Positions 1 through 10,896 of a DNA stretch of 64,000 bases are shown here, piece after piece; position 1 is the stretch's first letter; each line of letters begins with the position of its first letter. The notes under the pieces are model-generated. The model made no database searches, had not been told where the DNA came from, and worked only from the letters and a program-made list of their open reading frames with translations. Source of the stretch: Liolophura sinensis (lineage: Eukaryota > Mollusca > Polyplacophora > Chitonida > Chitonidae); the NCBI RefSeq assembly GCF_032854445.1, contig NC_088307.1, positions 11,112,017 to 11,176,016 of the forward strand, read 5' to 3'. A program made the translations under genes and the position numbers.

Positions 1-530
1 TACTTTCTTGGTGACACGCTAGCCGCACTCACGTTAATGACAGGATGTTTCATTCAGAAACTGATGGTGTCCATTGACGAATGACTCGGCAGTGATAGCT
101 AGAACACACCCCTTAAAAGGTGTCAGTGTAGGCTACAGTCGTATTAAGACGGACATTTTCTCTCCGACGTTAATACGCATTTAGTGATAGTGTTTGTTAT
201 ACCAACTGATACAGCAGTATCACATGGAACTCTGCTTGTAAAAACCAAAATGCTATCTTACTCATCTCAACATTGACTCATACGTTGTATGTAGGAACAG
301 AAAAGTTTGAGAATTGGCTCTGTTGTACGTGTATGCATCGCTTGGCTTATGCTAATCTTGATGACGAAATTTAAGAATGCAGCTGTACTTGTATAGCCTT
401 GACAACAACCCCGAACTCGTAATACCCGTTGTAGATCTATAAACTCACACTGTTAATTAAATGATTGTTACCTTCTGTTTAAAAGTAATGGAAACTTCAT
501 TGCGTGGCTTATCGGCAATTTCAAGGCAAA
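1..530. other. Upstream flank of the KCNMB-like gene, no gene seen
   Basis: AT-rich sequence without a convincing exon or recognised repeat. It must contain the 5' UTR and possibly the promoter of the gene whose ATG is at 531. I see no clear TATA box or CpG-rich stretch. An open frame reaches back from 531 to a GTG at 504, but the first in-frame ATG is at 531 and a strong hydrophobic segment follows it, so I treat 504-530 as 5' UTR. Confidence 0.4.
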
Positions 531-884
531 ATGGGCTGCACTAAGAAGCAGGCATGCTGGTTAGTACTGGTTATACTCGATGTGATTTTCTTGATTGGCA
601 GCCCAATCACGATAATTGCAATCAGTTGGGCCCTGAGCAAGCATACAACGAGACGTTTTAGCGCCACAAACTGCACTGTTCAGAAGGTGGTGAATGTTGG
701 CCAGATTGCTTGTCACTGCGACAGGTGGCTCGGGTGTACGTCGCAATACCCCTGCGTGGAGATCGTATTGGCTTACGTCACTGAAAGCGGGAAGAACGTT
801 CCCAACGCCACGTTGTTCGATGATGCTCATAACTTCATTCATTACGGATATTTACCTGTCACCTACGACAAAGAAGCCATTGAG
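531..884 (+). CDS. KCNMB-like two-pass channel auxiliary subunit, exon 1
   Basis: First coding exon (118 codons) of a protein resembling the beta subunits of calcium-activated BK potassium channels and insect TipE-type subunits. These are two-pass membrane proteins with a large cysteine-rich extracellular loop that modulate a pore-forming subunit at the plasma membrane. Seen: ATG at 531 (MGCTKKQAC), a first membrane segment at about residues 9-33 (WLVLVILDVIFLIGSPITI), then the loop with several cysteines and the family-like patch YPCVEIVLAYVTESGK, plus an N-glycosylation sequon (NAT). The frame stays open after residue 118 but degrades into a poly-proline tract, so I end the exon at GAG|gtaata (phase 0). 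The matching acceptor at 2237 joins in frame to the second half. Family assignment rests on topology, cysteine layout and size. TipE-like is the main alternative. Confidence 0.7.
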
Positions 885-999
885 GTAATAAGTAATTACT
901 GTGTTGAATACCCCCCCCCCCCCAATCCTTCCTCCCAAACGCATCACTTACGTCTTTAAAAGAAAAGTTTTCAACTTTGTTAAATGGCTGACGAAAATA

Positions 1000-1290
1000 T
1001 TTATTTATTTATTCGACTGGTGTTTTACGCCATACTCACTTATTATTATTGCACTTATACAACCGCGGCTTCGATGAGCAAACCGGCCAAATAGTGGGCA
1101 AAATGTACGACCATCAGCAGGTTGTTTGCAAACCTTTCCATGTACGACGGGAATGGAAAAACTCCCACTGGTGAGCTGGACGATCGCATTGGTAAGAGTG
1201 AAAACGCCGTACTGGTATCAACTAATCGATTGTGTACGTTTTCAAACATGGCCAGCGCCATATAACTGACGCGGTCACACCAGCTCAACA
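1000..1290 (-). repeat. SINE-A, old degenerate copy
   Basis: Starts with a TTTATTTATT tail complement followed by GACTGGTGTTTTACGCC, the reverse complement of the 3' end of the main SINE here. The internal body is recognisable (ACGACCATCAGCAGG, GTACGACGGGAATGG) but diverged, and the tRNA-like head is eroded. Found only in the intron of the first gene. Confidence 0.65.
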
Positions 1291-1867
1291 TATGAGATCA
1301 TTTTGTTTATTTATTTTTTCACATTTTTACAGAGAATAAAAAAAAGAAAAACAAGAAAGAAAAACGAGGTGGACCACATTAAACAACCTGAACCACATGG
1401 ACGGAGCAGATTCTTTCTTCGCTGCTAAGTATCATTTGGCAGCTCTAATTTAGCACGGTCCTACATCTACATGTATGTCTGTATTTGAAATGGAAATAGG
1501 ACAGTTACAGTCTGATTATCAACTAAAAAGAATCTATTACGTCACGTGTTTCATCCCGTCCAATATGGCCAAAAAAGTCCTCCGCAGAACCTCACTTTTG
1601 CCTGCATGTTAAACACCGACCAAAAACCGTCCAAAAACATACTTAGCATCTGTATTAAATGTTTTTTCAGATGTTGTGAACTTTACCAAAATGTGATCAC
1701 CTCCCTTTCAACAAAATTCTTCATTTTGTCCATGCTTTTCATTGTAAGAAAAAGCCTCTATAGACCACTTTAACCTACGCATTAATATACCTTCATTTAT
1801 TTGTTTAGATTTTTGTGAAGAGAGTTAAAGGAGTTTGAATTCTTTGGTGGCTTTTATGGGCCATACT

Positions 1868-2005
1868 GTTAGAGTTTAGGAACTCTGACGTCATAACTTT
1901 TTTAGGACATGAATAAAAGATTGCTGAAATAATGTTCTCAAAGATTTCTTGGCTCTGGACAACATCAGGAAAAAAAGTGTTGTGACGTCAGAGTACCTAG
2001 ATACC
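1868..2005. repeat. Foldback (hairpin) repeat with TGACGTCA-like core
   Basis: The sequences AGGAACTCTGACGTCATAAC near 1876 and GTTGTGACGTCAGAGTACCT near 1980 are inverted copies of each other about 85 bases apart, so this stretch can fold into a long hairpin. Size and structure fit a small MITE or its remnant. The inverted TGACGTCA motifs look like CREB/ATF sites but probably belong to the repeat. Confidence 0.45.
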
Positions 2006-2237
2006 GTCAGTATTGCTCATAAAGCCTATCAGAGAAATCATATATTTGAATGCCTGTCAACATTCTTCATAAAATCTACAAACAATAAATGAACGTCACA
2101 GTGTTTTTGTGCATGCTTTTCAGTTGTCTGTATTATGAAACATACTTTATATTTTAGCTTTCTTTTCACACTTTTTATCAAAATAAATATTTCTATTGTT
2201 AATTGCTTATATTTAAACTTTTTCCTTTTTGTGACAG

Positions 2238-2573
2238 TGCTCTACGTACTCCTGCTATGGAAGCATAATCCATGACGCCGATAACGTCGCCACATTTGTT
2301 CGCGCGCACGGAAGACTCGGCCAGTCGTATCCTTGCTTCTACAACCAAGAAAACCAGAGAGAGGCTCTCCTGAGGAAAGTTTCCACCACTGCCCTGGCGC
2401 TAGGACTTCTGTTCCCTCTGCTGTGTTTTATCGGCGCTCTGCTTCTCTTCATATTTCCGCACCATCACATTCTTATGAGTCGCGGAGAGAAAGTCCTGTC
2501 TCTCGGCCGGACATACGACATTGAGCCTAACGAGCTATCTCCCCCTGTCCTAGTGATAACGGTATCTGAGTAG
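2238..2573 (+). CDS. KCNMB-like two-pass channel auxiliary subunit, exon 2
   Basis: Last coding exon (111 codons plus TAG at 2571-2573), giving a predicted protein of 229 aa with exon 1, within the 190-280 aa range usual for KCNMB. It opens with the end of the extracellular loop (CSTYSCYGS), followed by the hallmark YPCFYNQENQREALLRK just before the second membrane helix (about VSTTALALGLLFPLLCFIGA). In mammalian KCNMB proteins a cysteine/YSDPEG-type segment sits at the same place. The tail is short, basic, then ends ELSPPVLVITVSE. A broken copy of this exon lies near 61.1-61.4 kb on the other strand. Confidence 0.72.
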   Translation, partial: CSTYSCYGSIIHDADNVATFVRAHGRLGQSYPCFYNQENQREALLRKVSTTALALGLLFPLLCFIGALLLFIFPHHHILMSRGEKVLSLGRTYDIEPNELSPPVLVITVSE

Positions 2574-2900
2574 ATATTCTAGCGATGCAGAGGAGAGCTT
2601 CCGTACCATATTGCCTGTAAAGTATTGGATGGTTCCAGGTGGTATCATGGCATTGAAGAGTCAACTTTTGCCAATGCATGAGAAGCAGTGGACTGAAGAG
2701 TCAGGTTTTGACATTGAATACCTGAGAAGCGGTGAACTGAAGAGTCAGCTTTTGACAATGAGCATTATCTGTACTACTCGAATTGAGAATCGTTAAGTAA
2801 TGGGTGGAGCCAGGCGGCAGACTAACGTTGAAGAGTCAGCTATTGACAATGAATGGGCTACTCGAGAAGCCGCTGAACGACATTTGTACTCACTTGATCT
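2574..2900. repeat. Short dispersed direct repeats 3' of the KCNMB-like gene
   Basis: The unit TGAAGAGTCAGCTTTTGACA recurs with small changes near 2655, 2693, 2738 and 2830, followed by similar CTCGAGAAGC(C/G)GCTGAA segments. The inverted counterpart is in arm B (about 60.08-60.22 and 60.94-61.06 kb). This is probably the 3' UTR/flank of the gene. Confidence 0.5.
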
Positions 2901-3284
2901 AACTGAAAGCCTTTAGAAATGAATGCATGTACGTGTTTTCCCAACACTTTTGTTGTCTTTAGTCAAACCGGGATATGTCAAGTGAAAACATTTTTCACCG
3001 AGTATTCAGGGATCGAAATCAATCCCGATTCTTTGAGCGGAAAAGAAATACATCATCGAATAGCAAAACGATTCTTGTGTGGATTACTGTTGAATGCTTT
3101 GTATGAAAGAGATTTTGTGTCGAATGTGTTGTGACGTCTAATACGTCTAACATCACTGCATTTGTTTTCGCCTGTCATCGGTTAAGCCATGATGCAGAAG
3201 ATGGGGAGTAATTTGATACTGATTAACCATTTACATGAACAGATAGAATAAAATCCTAACTGCGGTAAATTGACAAGAGGCCGT

Positions 3285-3355
3285 ACGTGAGAAGCTTTTC
3301 CAGCAACATGTGGGTTCCCCCGAGCTCTGTCCGGTTTCCGCCCACCACAATGCTG
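3285..3355 (+). repeat. SINE-A fragment
   Basis: Body fragment with GGCCGTACGTGAGAAG, CCCCGAGCTCTGTCCGG and CCACCACAATGCTG. Head and tail are missing. It is not paired with the SINE at 59.73 kb in arm B, which has the wrong relative orientation. Confidence 0.6.
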
Positions 3356-3690
3356 ACTAATGAATTTGACTGACTGACTGACAGGGGCTGGACGCCATAC
3401 TCAAGATTCGTTCCATTTACATGACTTCAGTTTTGGCAGAGGATACGGAAGATTCCGATATAAATCATCATCTGGCTTTGTTACGACACCGATGAGACAC
3501 ATGTATTTGTGCAAGTTCAAAATGTATCTTATACTGATTTAAGTCAGGTATATCCAAGCAACTTCATGTAAAACTACCTGAGCAATCGGACGAGCGTCAT
3601 CGGCAATTTATTATCACCAAGGACCCGACAACAGAGAGGGGGAGGTGGGGGATAGGGGATTGGGTGGGAGGGTTGGGGGTTAAGCAATTG

Positions 3691-3957
3691 ATTTTTTTTT
3701 TTTTTGATTGGTATTTTACGCCGTGCTCAAGAATATTTCACTTATACGACGGCGGCCAGCATTATGGTGGGTGGAAACCGGGCAGAGCCCGGGGGGAAAC
3801 CCACGACCATCCGCAGGATGATGCCAGACCTCCTCACGTACGGCGGGAGAGGAAGCCAGCATGAGCTGGACTTGAACTCACAGCGACCGCATTGGTGAGA
3901 GACTCCTGGGTCATTACGCTGCGCTAGCGCTTTAACCGACTGAGCCGCGGACGCCCC
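3691..3957 (-). repeat. SINE-A, full length with target-site duplication
   Basis: Near-complete copy of the main SINE in reverse: T-rich tail complement, GGTATTTTACGCCGTGCTCAAGAATATTTCAC, body, then the tRNA-like head (box B complement GGACTTGAACTCAC, box A complement near GCTTTAACCGACTGAGCC). It is flanked by 13-bp direct repeats GTTAAGCAATTGA (about 3678-3690) and GTTAAGTAATTGA (3958-3970) with one mismatch, as expected after LINE-mediated insertion. Confidence 0.88.
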
Positions 3958-4324
3958 GTTAAGTAATTGACAAAGTATCCCTGTTTGGGGTACAGAATAA
4001 ATAAGCTCTCCCGTATAGTGTGTGCGAGATAGCCTACTGATTTGATTTAGCCTATGTTTGTCTAACGTCATACTCGAGATGGTATTCATTTCTATCAACG
4101 AGAAACCTAGAATACTTGGGGCAATCAAGTGCTCTTCGCTGTCACTGTCAAACCTTCTCACATGTTACATATGCCTTATTGGTGGTATGGTGGTATAATA
4201 TCTATCGATGAGAAAAGCAGACTGCCTGGGGTAAACCACCGACCTTCGTTAAGACACTGACGATCTTTCTAACGCGTGACATATGCCTTATTGGTGGTAT
4301 GCAATCCGCCAGAAGCAAAACTTC

Positions 4325-5000
4325 ATGCAAGACTACGCTAAAAAAATAATGTGCTAATTTGAGCAGGAAGTCTGTTTTCTGAGTGATGTTAGAACGTGAT
4401 CTGTAATTATAACACAATGATCTGTTAGTGTCATCTAATCCGTATGTTGAATTAAAAGAATATGCGAAACGCATTATTTTTGTGAGAGTACGCATAAGAG
4501 CTCCGTCGATCGCCAAATGCCACCAAGACCCCAACAACAACAAAACCATACCCGGGTGATAAAAAAAAATTCCCTGTCCAAGACTGGGCTTGAACCTACA
4601 TCTCTCTTCACGTAATAATGAGTTGATATCTACAACCATCGGCGCGGTTGGAAGATAAGCATCTTAACCGGCAGTGGCAGTTCAAATGAAAGTGTTCTAA
4701 ATTAGACGCTATGTATTAAGAGATATATCCACCTCTTGTAAATCTCAACAACTAATCTGTTAAATTTAACTAAACGTCTGTTGCCTGGGTGATGCCAGAA
4801 TGTATTCTGTTATTGCAGCAGATTATTCACTTAAATATAACACACATATTCAATTAAATCAACATAAAGATTCTATCAGATAACAGGATATGATGTTGGT
4901 ACTATGTGGTAGAATATTGTGTTATAATATCAGAACGCATTCTATCATTACTTCTATAAAAGACTTTCTGTTAAAATAAACAGATTAATGTTCGGGGTAA
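4325..5000. repeat. MITE-1 copies (partial and near-complete)
   Basis: 4745-5000 is a near-complete palindromic element. It starts CTGTTAAATTTAACTAAACG and TCTGTTGCCTGGGTGATGCC, and ends with inverted versions of these (AAGACTTTCTGTTAAAATAA). The centre holds ATAACACACATATTCAATTAAAT. 4325-4460 is a partial copy of the same family (AGTCTGTTTTCTGAGTGATG). The better copy is at 21.24-21.48 kb, and the arm B partner is at about 58.46-58.64 kb. No protein is encoded. Confidence 0.7.
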
Positions 5001-5327
5001 AAGTCAGCCGAAAAGTTGCATTTCATTCATATGGTAAGTGATATGGAAGCTCTTCACCTCTACCCACATCACACATTGGTAGTGTGTACAGTTGGTAAAC
5101 TACTTTAATGTAGGCCATACAGTGACTAGGGAGAGTTTCTTGTTTGACCGCTGTAGAAAAATGTCTTGTTGTACCATGTGATCTGTCAGAAATGTTACGT
5201 AACTATATGTATATTTGATTCCATGTACATTGTCTGAAAAAAAAAACTCTCACAAAACACCTAATGAGAGTAGACAAATTATGGACAAAATTCAGGAGCT
5301 TAGCGCCTGTGAACTTAATGACCATTT

Positions 5328-5530
5328 GTGCAAAAGTTGCCTAACATTTATGGCAAGTCACATAGTACAAGAGGACATTTTTTACCTTTAGCTACAAAAG
5401 AATTCGACCTCACAACTCCCATATTGGACGATACCTTCGAAGGCGATCATGTAAAGAAAAAGTCGATCTTCCCTTCCTCCGTTGCAAGAGAAGTAAATCT
5501 TTTTATCATTTGTTTTAAGCATATCTTTTC
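5328..5530. repeat. Interspersed repeat of unknown class shared by both arms
   Basis: An 86-codon frame here is not supported as a gene. The stretch CAAGAGGACATTTTTTACC...AATTCGACCTCA is matched in reverse at about 58.25-58.43 kb, where the frame is broken. It looks like a fragment of an old interspersed repeat. I do not recognise its family. Confidence 0.35.
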
Positions 5531-5608
5531 TCTGTGTACACAGTTGATTTGTCACATATACATGCATATATATGTAATGAATATATAAAAATAAAATGCA
5601 AAGCATAT

Positions 5609-5740
5609 GTAGTAATAATAATGTAGTCAAGGCATTACCACGTAAACTCGCGATCCACATGAAGCTTGATAATGATCCCGGCATGTGGATCGAAAGCTTA
5701 CATCTGCATGATCATACCTCGACTTCATTATTATTACTAC
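5609..5740. repeat. MITE-2, foldback element
   Basis: Terminal inverted repeats AGTAATAATAATGTAGTCAA and the complement-matched CTCGACTTCATTATTATTACT flank a core with GATCCCGGCATGTGGATCGA. The arm B counterpart at about 58.04-58.20 kb keeps the same ends, so insertion predates the duplication. Confidence 0.65.
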
Positions 5741-5759
5741 TGAACTCACATACAACTGT

Positions 5760-6690
5760 GAGCCTTAAGCAGTATATAGAGTATAGATGTAAGTTGATAA
5801 AGAGGAATACATTCAAAATGAACAGAATGAAAGCAAATGTATACATTTTCAGCGCGACGAATACAGATGTACGCTGACCTGAACATAAACAAAAATGTAT
5901 AATCTATCTACGTTCTAACTGCACGAGTGGTTCTTATTGATAAGGTACTTGATCTCCTCGAAATAGGAAATATATATCATGGTGCACGTAGCCGATAATG
6001 ATATGAAAAAAAGAGAAGAAAAACAAAGATATGCGGTTACAGAGTTAGACGCGTGGGCCACATGCCTCAAAAATGCACCACAAGCCAAAAATCCTCTGTC
6101 CCAACAATAACAATAGCATAAACGCCATCGTCTCAACGAACTGCCAGCAGATTCATGTCATTAGGTTTCGACTGCGTCAAATCCCTGGTTCTGTCAGTTA
6201 ACACAATATGCTACCAGAAGTACCGGTAGCAACTTATTTACTGCGTAAGCTACATGGCACAGGAGCCCGGCAGATGACATCAGACATTCTGATTAACTTA
6301 TTGCTGATTCACATGTGAAGCATTTGTATTGGTAAAATTGTGGATAACACATTATTTTAATTTTAGGATTAAGCCCCTAAAACACAGGGGCTCTGTAGGT
6401 GTTAGCTTTACAAAACGCACTGGGCAGTAAACTTCACAGAATGCACAATAGAATGAAGCCCAACATAAAGCAGACGAATACAAAAAGGCCAGGTTAAAAT
6501 TATCCCACAAAAATAAGTGCTAAAAAAGCCGAACTTAATGACTCAGTGAATTTTAAGCAAGACATATTTCTTTGCTGCTTGACAAAAGCAGAAAATGCTT
6601 CAAACAACAGAAAACGTTAGATACACCTACTATACACCGTCAGTACAAACATTGCATGTGTAAACAAAAGACTAATGTGTATAAATCACA
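5760..6690. other. Non-coding, intergenic between the KCNMB-like gene and PLAT gene A
   Basis: AT-rich with only short frames. A GC-richer stretch at about 6030-6140 (ACGCGTGGGCCACATGCC) resembles, in reverse, about 57.66-57.76 kb in arm B and may be an old SINE. Nothing else is recognised. Confidence 0.4.
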
Positions 6691-6990
6691 AAACAAACGC
6701 ATATTAAACACGAGGGTTTTAGTTAGGAAGCTGTATGAACAGTCATTTTCAGAAACCCATATTAAACACAATATGAACACGATCTAATTCCAGGTCTCAA
6801 TCTGGATACATGTATTATTATCGATATAAAATACGATCTAATTCCGAGAATCAGTTGGGAAGTTGTGGGAAAAGTCATTGTCAGGAACGCGTATTAAAAG
6901 GGACAAAAAACGATCTATTTCCCGGTATTAATTCACAAACGCATATTATAAACGACAAAAAAACGATATAATTCCATTTTTGTACATGTG
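6690..6990. repeat. Degenerate minisatellite, arm A copy
   Basis: CGATCTAATTCC and CGTATTAAAAG-type segments recur about every 60-80 bases. The arm B counterpart at 56.68-57.10 kb is clearer. In this arm the array is shorter. Confidence 0.5.
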
Positions 6991-7094
6991 AGTTACAGAC
7001 ATGAATACCATATTAGTAAAAGGTGCGTGGTCTTCAATGATTGTTCCATTGCACATTCGCCCACCCATATGTCGTCTTCGGCATATCTATCACC

Positions 7095-7260
7095 AAGGCA
7101 GTGAGACCGGAACAGTCTTCAAATTCCCCGTCGAAGATCGGTTTTGAGCCCTCACCTTGTGGGCCTCAGTTTTTTGAAGGTAAGCACCTTTAACCACTAA
7201 ACCAGAGTCAGCAGTCATGTGACAAATGTTTGTTGGGCCTTGTGTACAAAGTATAAGCAG
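7095..7260 (-). repeat. SINE-D (tRNA-derived), arm A copy
   Basis: Reverse complement shows a tRNA-like head with box A (about TAGTGGTTAAAGGTGC) and a weak box B near GGGCTCAAAACCG. The same element lies at 56.19-56.45 kb in arm B in inverted position, and a further copy is at about 29.29-29.48 kb. Confidence 0.5.
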
Positions 7261-7371
7261 TCGACCACGCTCGTGTACTCTAACGTTAGTACAGGGCAAT
7301 TTACCACAACGGTGTGTATATCTATCCAATCGCCGACAAATATATCCATAAAGGTATTCGGATTCAAATTC

Positions 7372-7567
7372 CTAGTTCATGTACATAACCCGTAACGGCG
7401 GCCTGGTGAGATCTGCCATCTTAAATCCGTGAAAAGGTACGAGTGAATTTTCCTCTTGAAACTCGTTCGTTCCTCGGAAAGTCTCCAGTGTAACTGCACT
7501 TCCAAACAATGGATTGCGAGTGTTTATCTGTCGGGAAGGCACTTCGATGTTAACTGTAGGGACGGTC
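7372..7567 (-). CDS. PLAT gene A, exon 7: cytoplasmic tail and stop
   Basis: Acceptor cttccgacag, then 65 codons ending MYMN and TAG (7374-7372). The shared core with arm B is NEFQEENSLVP (arm B: NEYQAENSLVP). Upstream of it, arm A has about 18 more residues (VPSRQINTRNPLFGSAV) than arm B, and the C termini differ completely. No enzyme or adaptor domain is visible. Confidence 0.7.
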
Positions 7568-7926
7568 CTGTCGGAAGAAGAATGAATTTACAAAGCGAAA
7601 CACAGAAAACAGATTATCTCATCCAATCTGCCCGGTTCCCCATTATATTGGATATATTTCATCCTCAACTCAATGTGTCCAATAGCACAAGCCTTGCCAT
7701 TAGAAGATACCTTCGAATATTATAAAAATGCTGCTCTTTTAACTTAGCGATCGATTGACAGCTATGGCCATGTTGAGTTAGAGGATCACCCGTTTGGCAG
7801 GATAATATGAATCTATGTGATTGGATCAACCAGTTGGATTAGCCAATCAGATTCGAGCTTTGACCTAGAAACTTGCTTATTAGATGCTGATGATAATAGT
7901 TTTTAGATCAAACTGCTCATACTTAC

Positions 7927-8026
7927 GGTGAATTGTGTCTAATACAGCAGATAGCTCCCACGACGAATACAAGGATCACAAGAAATCCCAAAACCGAACA
8001 GATTACAGCAAACATCATCACATGGG
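7927..8026 (-). CDS. PLAT gene A, exon 6: transmembrane helix
   Basis: A 100-base exon between ggtttacag and gtaagt encoding HVMMFAVICSVLGFLVILV followed by FVVGAICCIRHN. This is a single membrane helix with a basic stop-transfer residue pair, giving type I topology. Arm B exon 55054-55153 is its inverted paralogue. Confidence 0.8.
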
Positions 8027-8281
8027 CTGTAAACCAGAAAAAAATCACATTGGAAGGAAGAGCGCTCGAACTCCGCTTAACCGTGCGGTGAGATAATGAA
8101 ACCCCTTTCAGCGGGATTGAAAACTGAAGAATAAATTAATTTTTTAGCTCCCGTTTCTCTGATTGTCTCTCTAGATTCACTTGAGAACTCGAGACTTCCC
8201 ATGATCAACAGTATGCTGGTATACAGAGGGGCGCCATCGGCTAACAGGAGTCAATCAGGGGTCAATTACAAGAGAACAATG

Positions 8282-8514
8282 TTTATTTATTTATTTGATT
8301 TATTTAATTGGTGTTTTATGCCGTACTCAAGAATATTTTACATATACGACAGCGGTGGTGGGTGGAAACCGGGCACAGACCGGGGGAATCCCACGACCAT
8401 CCGCAGGTTGCTGGCAGACCTTCCCACTTACGGCCGGAGAGGAAGCCAGCATGAGCTGGACTTGAACTCACAGCGACCGCATTGGTGAGAGGCTCCTGGT
8501 TAATTACGCTGCGC
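8282..8514 (-). repeat. SINE-A, 5' truncated, inserted after the duplication
   Basis: Reverse SINE-A body with the tRNA-like head cut off. It is flanked by perfect 12-bp direct repeats AAGAGAACAATG (8270-8281 and 8515-8526). The inverted partner site in arm B (about 54.79 kb) aligns on both sides and lacks the SINE. Confidence 0.9.
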
Positions 8515-8564
8515 AAGAGAACAATGTTACTCCACTGGCTATGTACATTTAACTAAGTGACATG

Positions 8565-8730
8565 GAATTACCTTTGGTTTTTGCAGTGGTAGAGGTGCCG
8601 ACTAAGGTCCCAAAGGTCATGGGTTTAAACCCAGAGGGGGCGCAATGAGGGTAATGAGTATTTGGTATATGCAACCCATGAAGGCGACTTCCATAGATGC
8701 ACTTCAAAAAGCCGCCTTTAAGGAAGCAGT
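8565..8730 (+). repeat. SINE-E (tRNA-like), arm A copy
   Basis: AGTGGTAGAGGTGCCGACTA resembles a Pol III box A and CATGGGTTTAAACCCAG a box B. The inverted partner is at 54.57-54.76 kb, which keeps GGGTTTAAACCAAAGACC. Confidence 0.5.
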
Positions 8731-9539
8731 GCGCAACATACAAATGATTGCACTGTTTGCAAAAAGTATCTGTGAACTTGCGTCCATTATAAACACTTGT
8801 TGCTTTCGGTTGTATGCGGTGTGTGCATGTATGTAGATGGGGTGGTATTGCTCGTACTCCTTACAGCGCATGTGCCTTTCTCTACGCTCGCTTTACATCA
8901 CTGGCACTACTAGACAAGATAGACCATGGCGTCTGTGCGCCACATGTACGCTTGCTTGGGCATAACCTCACCGCTGTTCACAAGCAGAAGGATTTCTGCT
9001 ACAAATGGCTCAAAAACGTATTACGTATTCTCATTACGTATGTGATTTGCGCAATACACTTGGCTCACTTTCGACCTCAGTGCATTTTAATGTATTGTGT
9101 CCAAGTATATATGGAAGTATAGATGGATATAATCTCATCAAGGCTAGTGGTCTCTTCTCTACTGTACAGCGGTCTTGTATATCTAGAAAATATCGGCCTC
9201 TTCTTACATAAAAAGGAAAAAGAGATCGCTTTATTCCTTTAGGGCTCAAAAGAATAAATGTAGTGATCGTACAGGTGAAAATATCAATTTTTTTTTAGGT
9301 GCAAATAAGAAAAATAATATATTATCATACTTACAAACCTGCAAAGATAAGCGTAATTTCAACCAGACAGGAAGTTATTTATCACTCCAGATATTTTCTT
9401 TGTAAATTTAAGATGAAAAATTATTGAACAATCGTTTTATTATTTTTTTTATGATGAAATGTCGGGATTTCCTTCACTGATGGAATAAATATTTCGCTCA
9501 GTTTGATATCACGTTTGTGATTACATTTTGGTAGTTCAC

Positions 9540-9664
9540 ACCCAGCCTGCAGATGATCGTTAGGTTTCCATTGGGCCCTGTCCGCTTTCCACCCATCATA
9601 ATGCTGGCCGCCTTCGTGTAAGTGAAATATTTTTGAGTACGGCGTAAAATACCAATCAAATATG
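9540..9664 (+). repeat. SINE-A 3' part, shared with arm B
   Basis: Contains CCACCCATCATAATGCTGGCCGCC, then GTAAGTGAAATATTTTTGAG and the tail ACCAATCAAATATG. The same insertion lies inverted at about 53.76-53.88 kb with alignable flanks, so it predates the duplication. Confidence 0.8.
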
Positions 9665-10896
9665 TAAACATTTCACACCCATATCAGCGAGATGACGTTA
9701 TCATTTCCACCAGTCTTTCGAAAAATATTTACGATATTCTACCCTCACTGTGAAATATGCATCTATTTTCTGACCGCAACATATCCATGGTGACCAATGA
9801 AGCTGCACACTGAAAACTGGCTGTGACTTTAAGTCAGAAGGTTTACAATTTACCTGACCAAGAGCGGAGGTTTCATCAGGCATTCCGCTGATATATAAAC
9901 CTCACATGGTAGCAGGCGCCTCCGTTTTCTCTGCTGATATACAAACTTCACGCCGTGCCAATGACAAATTTTTCAGTAGGGCGTTAAATACAAAATCTGC
10001 TTCGAACTATATCTTGATCAAGGGAGAGAACCCTGTATACGTGTGCCTCTCCTCAAAAGCGAGTTGGACAATGTTCTTTTCTCTTGTATCTTTTGGTATA
10101 CTATGTTACAATCTATGAAAAGTCAGGATAATTTTGGCTGTAGTAGGTGGAATATTCCGAGTAATATTAACCCTGAATATATTAATCATGTCCCACAAAA
10201 TCTACTTATTGAATATCAAATACAGCAACTTCAGCATAAATCTTTACACTCAATTATACCGTGCAATACGTATTTACACGAAATACTGAAAATGAAATGA
10301 ACTAAACACCACCCTTTGACAGCACATCTAGCTCATCTAATTAATTAAACTTTTTTTTCAATTGAAACTCACTTTAAGCAATAAGGTACAATAATGAAAG
10401 CAGATGTGTTTTTGACTATGATTTTGAAAATATATGGGTGCTGGATGGGGTAGTTGGTTTACCATTTTCTCAGCTTTGGACTTCTTTTCTGAATGGTCGA
10501 TAAAAACATGTGCTTTCTGCATGCTGGATGCTGTCATAGTTACAACACTGTAATGCTATCAGCTCTCTACGCCACGACCACATGGCATTATTGTACGTGG
10601 CATTGTAAAAGTATGATCAGAAATGCAAATAAAAGTCCAGTTTGGGAGGGGGGGGGGGGGGAACTGCGAGAACTTTACATATTATCATTTTTTTCTGTTC
10701 TCTTTTACTGAAATAGGTTCTACATTCAATGCGTAATACTCTAACATTTTTCGCTTGTGCCAGTGTTGCCAATTAAAATTTAGCTTGCATCAAACAAGTG
10801 TTCAAAGGGATGTGTTTAAGCCTACAATATAATTTGTCAGAGACTATGCATTATCACAATTCGCCAATATACAAGGAACGGGCAATATACTTTTAC
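9665..10896. other. Intron 5 of PLAT gene A, no features
   Basis: Non-coding AT-rich sequence with a G-homopolymer near 10650. Frames up to 85 codons lack splice context or similarity between the arms. Confidence 0.5.

Larger units (their letters stand above)
885..2237 (+). other. Intron of the KCNMB-like gene
   Basis: Phase-0 intron of 1353 bp, donor gtaata at 885 and acceptor ttttgtgacag ending at 2237. It contains a degenerate minus-strand SINE-A (about 1000-1290), an AT-rich stretch with no recognised feature (1291-1860), and a foldback repeat (about 1868-2005). Confidence 0.6.

Noticed and set aside
504-530. Upstream extension of the KCNMB-like frame from a GTG codon
   Set aside because: Nuclear genes start at ATG. 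The first in-frame ATG at 531 has the membrane segment right after it.
2611-2796. Small repeat protein frame 3' of the KCNMB-like gene
   Set aside because: It is a translation of short dispersed DNA repeats that is not maintained in the mirrored copy.
4202-4639. 145-codon minus-strand frame
   Set aside because: It overlaps MITE-1 and a tRNA-like relic, has no splice or domain support, and is not kept open in the mirrored arm.
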